Assembly: GCA_938003725.1 (NCBI GenBank) | Contig: CALKXX010000071.1 | Coordinates: 1 to 6,780 of the forward strand | Direction: 5' to 3' | DNA length: 6,780 bases | Source of the DNA: an uncultured Sphingomonadaceae bacterium | Lineage (GTDB): Bacteria; Pseudomonadota; Alphaproteobacteria; Sphingomonadales; Sphingomonadaceae | Shown here: positions 6,213-6,780 of the stretch, piece after piece | Position numbering within the stretch: the stretch's first letter is position 1 | Layout: every line of letters begins with the position of its first letter | Translations under genes and position numbers: made by a program | Notes under the pieces: model-generated | What the model saw: only the letters and a program-made list of their open reading frames with translations | The model's database searches: none | What the model was told of the DNA's origin: nothing

Positions 6213-6780
6213 AGCAATTTTTGTACACATTCTCATCAGAATATCGGCAAATCGGTGCTGTCCGGTTTCATGTGCAATTAAATCTTGCCGAACCTCCACT
6301 CCCGTATAGGCTTGATTGTTCGCTTCGGCATGGCGATCCATCGTGGCATTCAGGTCTTTACCGGAATAGGGCTTCTGATCCCCCACCACCAACTCTTCCT
6401 GTTCCAGAAAAGCGATCGCAAAGCGCGATGCGGCCTCATATTCATTATACAAAACACCGATGTCCCAGGGACGTTTGGCATCACGGTCCGAACGCAGCGT
6501 CGGTGTGAAACTGTGAAGAGACAGAACAAGTTTTGGTTTCAGCTCCTCGATCAATTGTGCCAGTCGCTGATGATAGGGGTGGTAAAAACGATCAAGGCGA
6601 TCCTGTTTCTCAATCAGATCCACATGATTGCCCGGAATCTCAACGGCATCACTCAGTTTCGGCAACACGGCCTGTTCTTCCGGATAGCGATTCAAGTCCA
6701 CGACCAAGCGAGAGGCCGTGCCCATAACCGCCATACAACCTGAATTGGCGCACATGATCCTGGCGATTTCCGCCACACCG
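6198..6780 (-). CDS. N-formylglutamate amidohydrolase family protein (5' end outside window)
   Basis: C-terminal part, about 193 codons, of a zinc-dependent amidohydrolase of the N-formylglutamate deformylase-like family. The named activity releases formate from N-formyl-L-glutamate at the end of histidine degradation, but many members of this subgroup are only predicted to do so. Family landmarks, numbered from the codon at 6776, are SRLVVDLNR at 22-30, the IPGN turn at 47-50, YHPYH at 65-69, LSLHSFTP at 85-92 with the likely metal or catalytic His88, RPWDIGVLYN at 102-111, VGDQKPYSG at 131-139 and GVEVRQDLI at 159-167 with a conserved Glu/Arg pair. The frame stays open to the window edge. 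The GTG at 6776 reads as Val of a GVAEIAR helix that should be internal, and the usual N-terminal region is missing, so the gene is cut rather than short. It lies 48 bases upstream of ilvD on the same strand. No other hut genes are in view, so a histidine-pathway role is unproven. Confidence 0.87.
   Translation of the reverse strand, partial: GVAEIARIMCANSGCMAVMGTASRLVVDLNRYPEEQAVLPKLSDAVEIPGNHVDLIEKQDRLDRFYHPYHQRLAQLIEELKPKLVLSLHSFTPTLRSDRDAKRPWDIGVLYNEYEAASRFAIAFLEQEELVVGDQKPYSGKDLNATMDRHAEANNQAYTGVEVRQDLIAHETGQHRFADILMRMCTKIASGLA

Noticed and set aside
6150..6240. Possible promoter upstream of ilvD (TTGCTT and TTGCCT as -35 candidates)
   Set aside because: No matching -10 element at a suitable distance was found in the gap.
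6221..6743. + strand open frames of 95 and 152 codons opposite the amidohydrolase gene
   Set aside because: The opposite strand carries clear family motifs along the whole stretch, so these are shadows.

Overview
The window is a densely coded chromosomal stretch, probably from a sphingomonad-type alphaproteobacterium of moderate GC (Sphingorhabdus/Parasphingorhabdus-like). This rests on how closely the IlvD, NAD(P)H-hydrate repair and MAPEG proteins resemble what I remember from that order. No search was run, so the assignment is an inference. There are no RNA genes, mobile elements, CRISPR arrays or long repeats, and no gap above 50 bases without a gene.

Layout. On the + strand, from the left edge to 1382, lie a 5'-truncated MAPEG-family membrane protein and a branch-1-like nitrilase. 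They are 11 bases apart, and the nitrilase ribosome binding site overlaps the MAPEG stop codon, so they look like one transcription unit. From 1384 to the right edge everything is on the - strand. In transcription order these genes are: a 5'-truncated N-formylglutamate amidohydrolase family protein, dihydroxy-acid dehydratase (ilvD), a small predicted lipoprotein of unknown function, a bifunctional NAD(P)H-hydrate epimerase/dehydratase (nnr), and an iron-sulfur RNA (uracil-5-)-methyltransferase of the RlmD/RlmC family. Gaps and overlaps are 48 nt, -20 nt, 8 nt and -4 nt, which fits an operon with translational coupling at several joints.

The two units converge, and their stop codons are separated by one base (1383). 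Any terminator must therefore lie inside one of the coding regions; only a weak hairpin (1388-1406) is visible there.

Function. The leftward operon mixes branched-chain amino acid biosynthesis (IlvD), repair of damaged nicotinamide cofactors (Nnr), RNA modification and amide hydrolysis. I see no shared pathway; the set is best read as housekeeping genes in tight linkage. The rightward pair joins a membrane-embedded glutathione-transferase-like protein to a nitrilase and may be a small detoxification or nitrogen-salvage unit. I found no convincing new multi-gene system. The least understood gene is the small lipoprotein behind ilvD.
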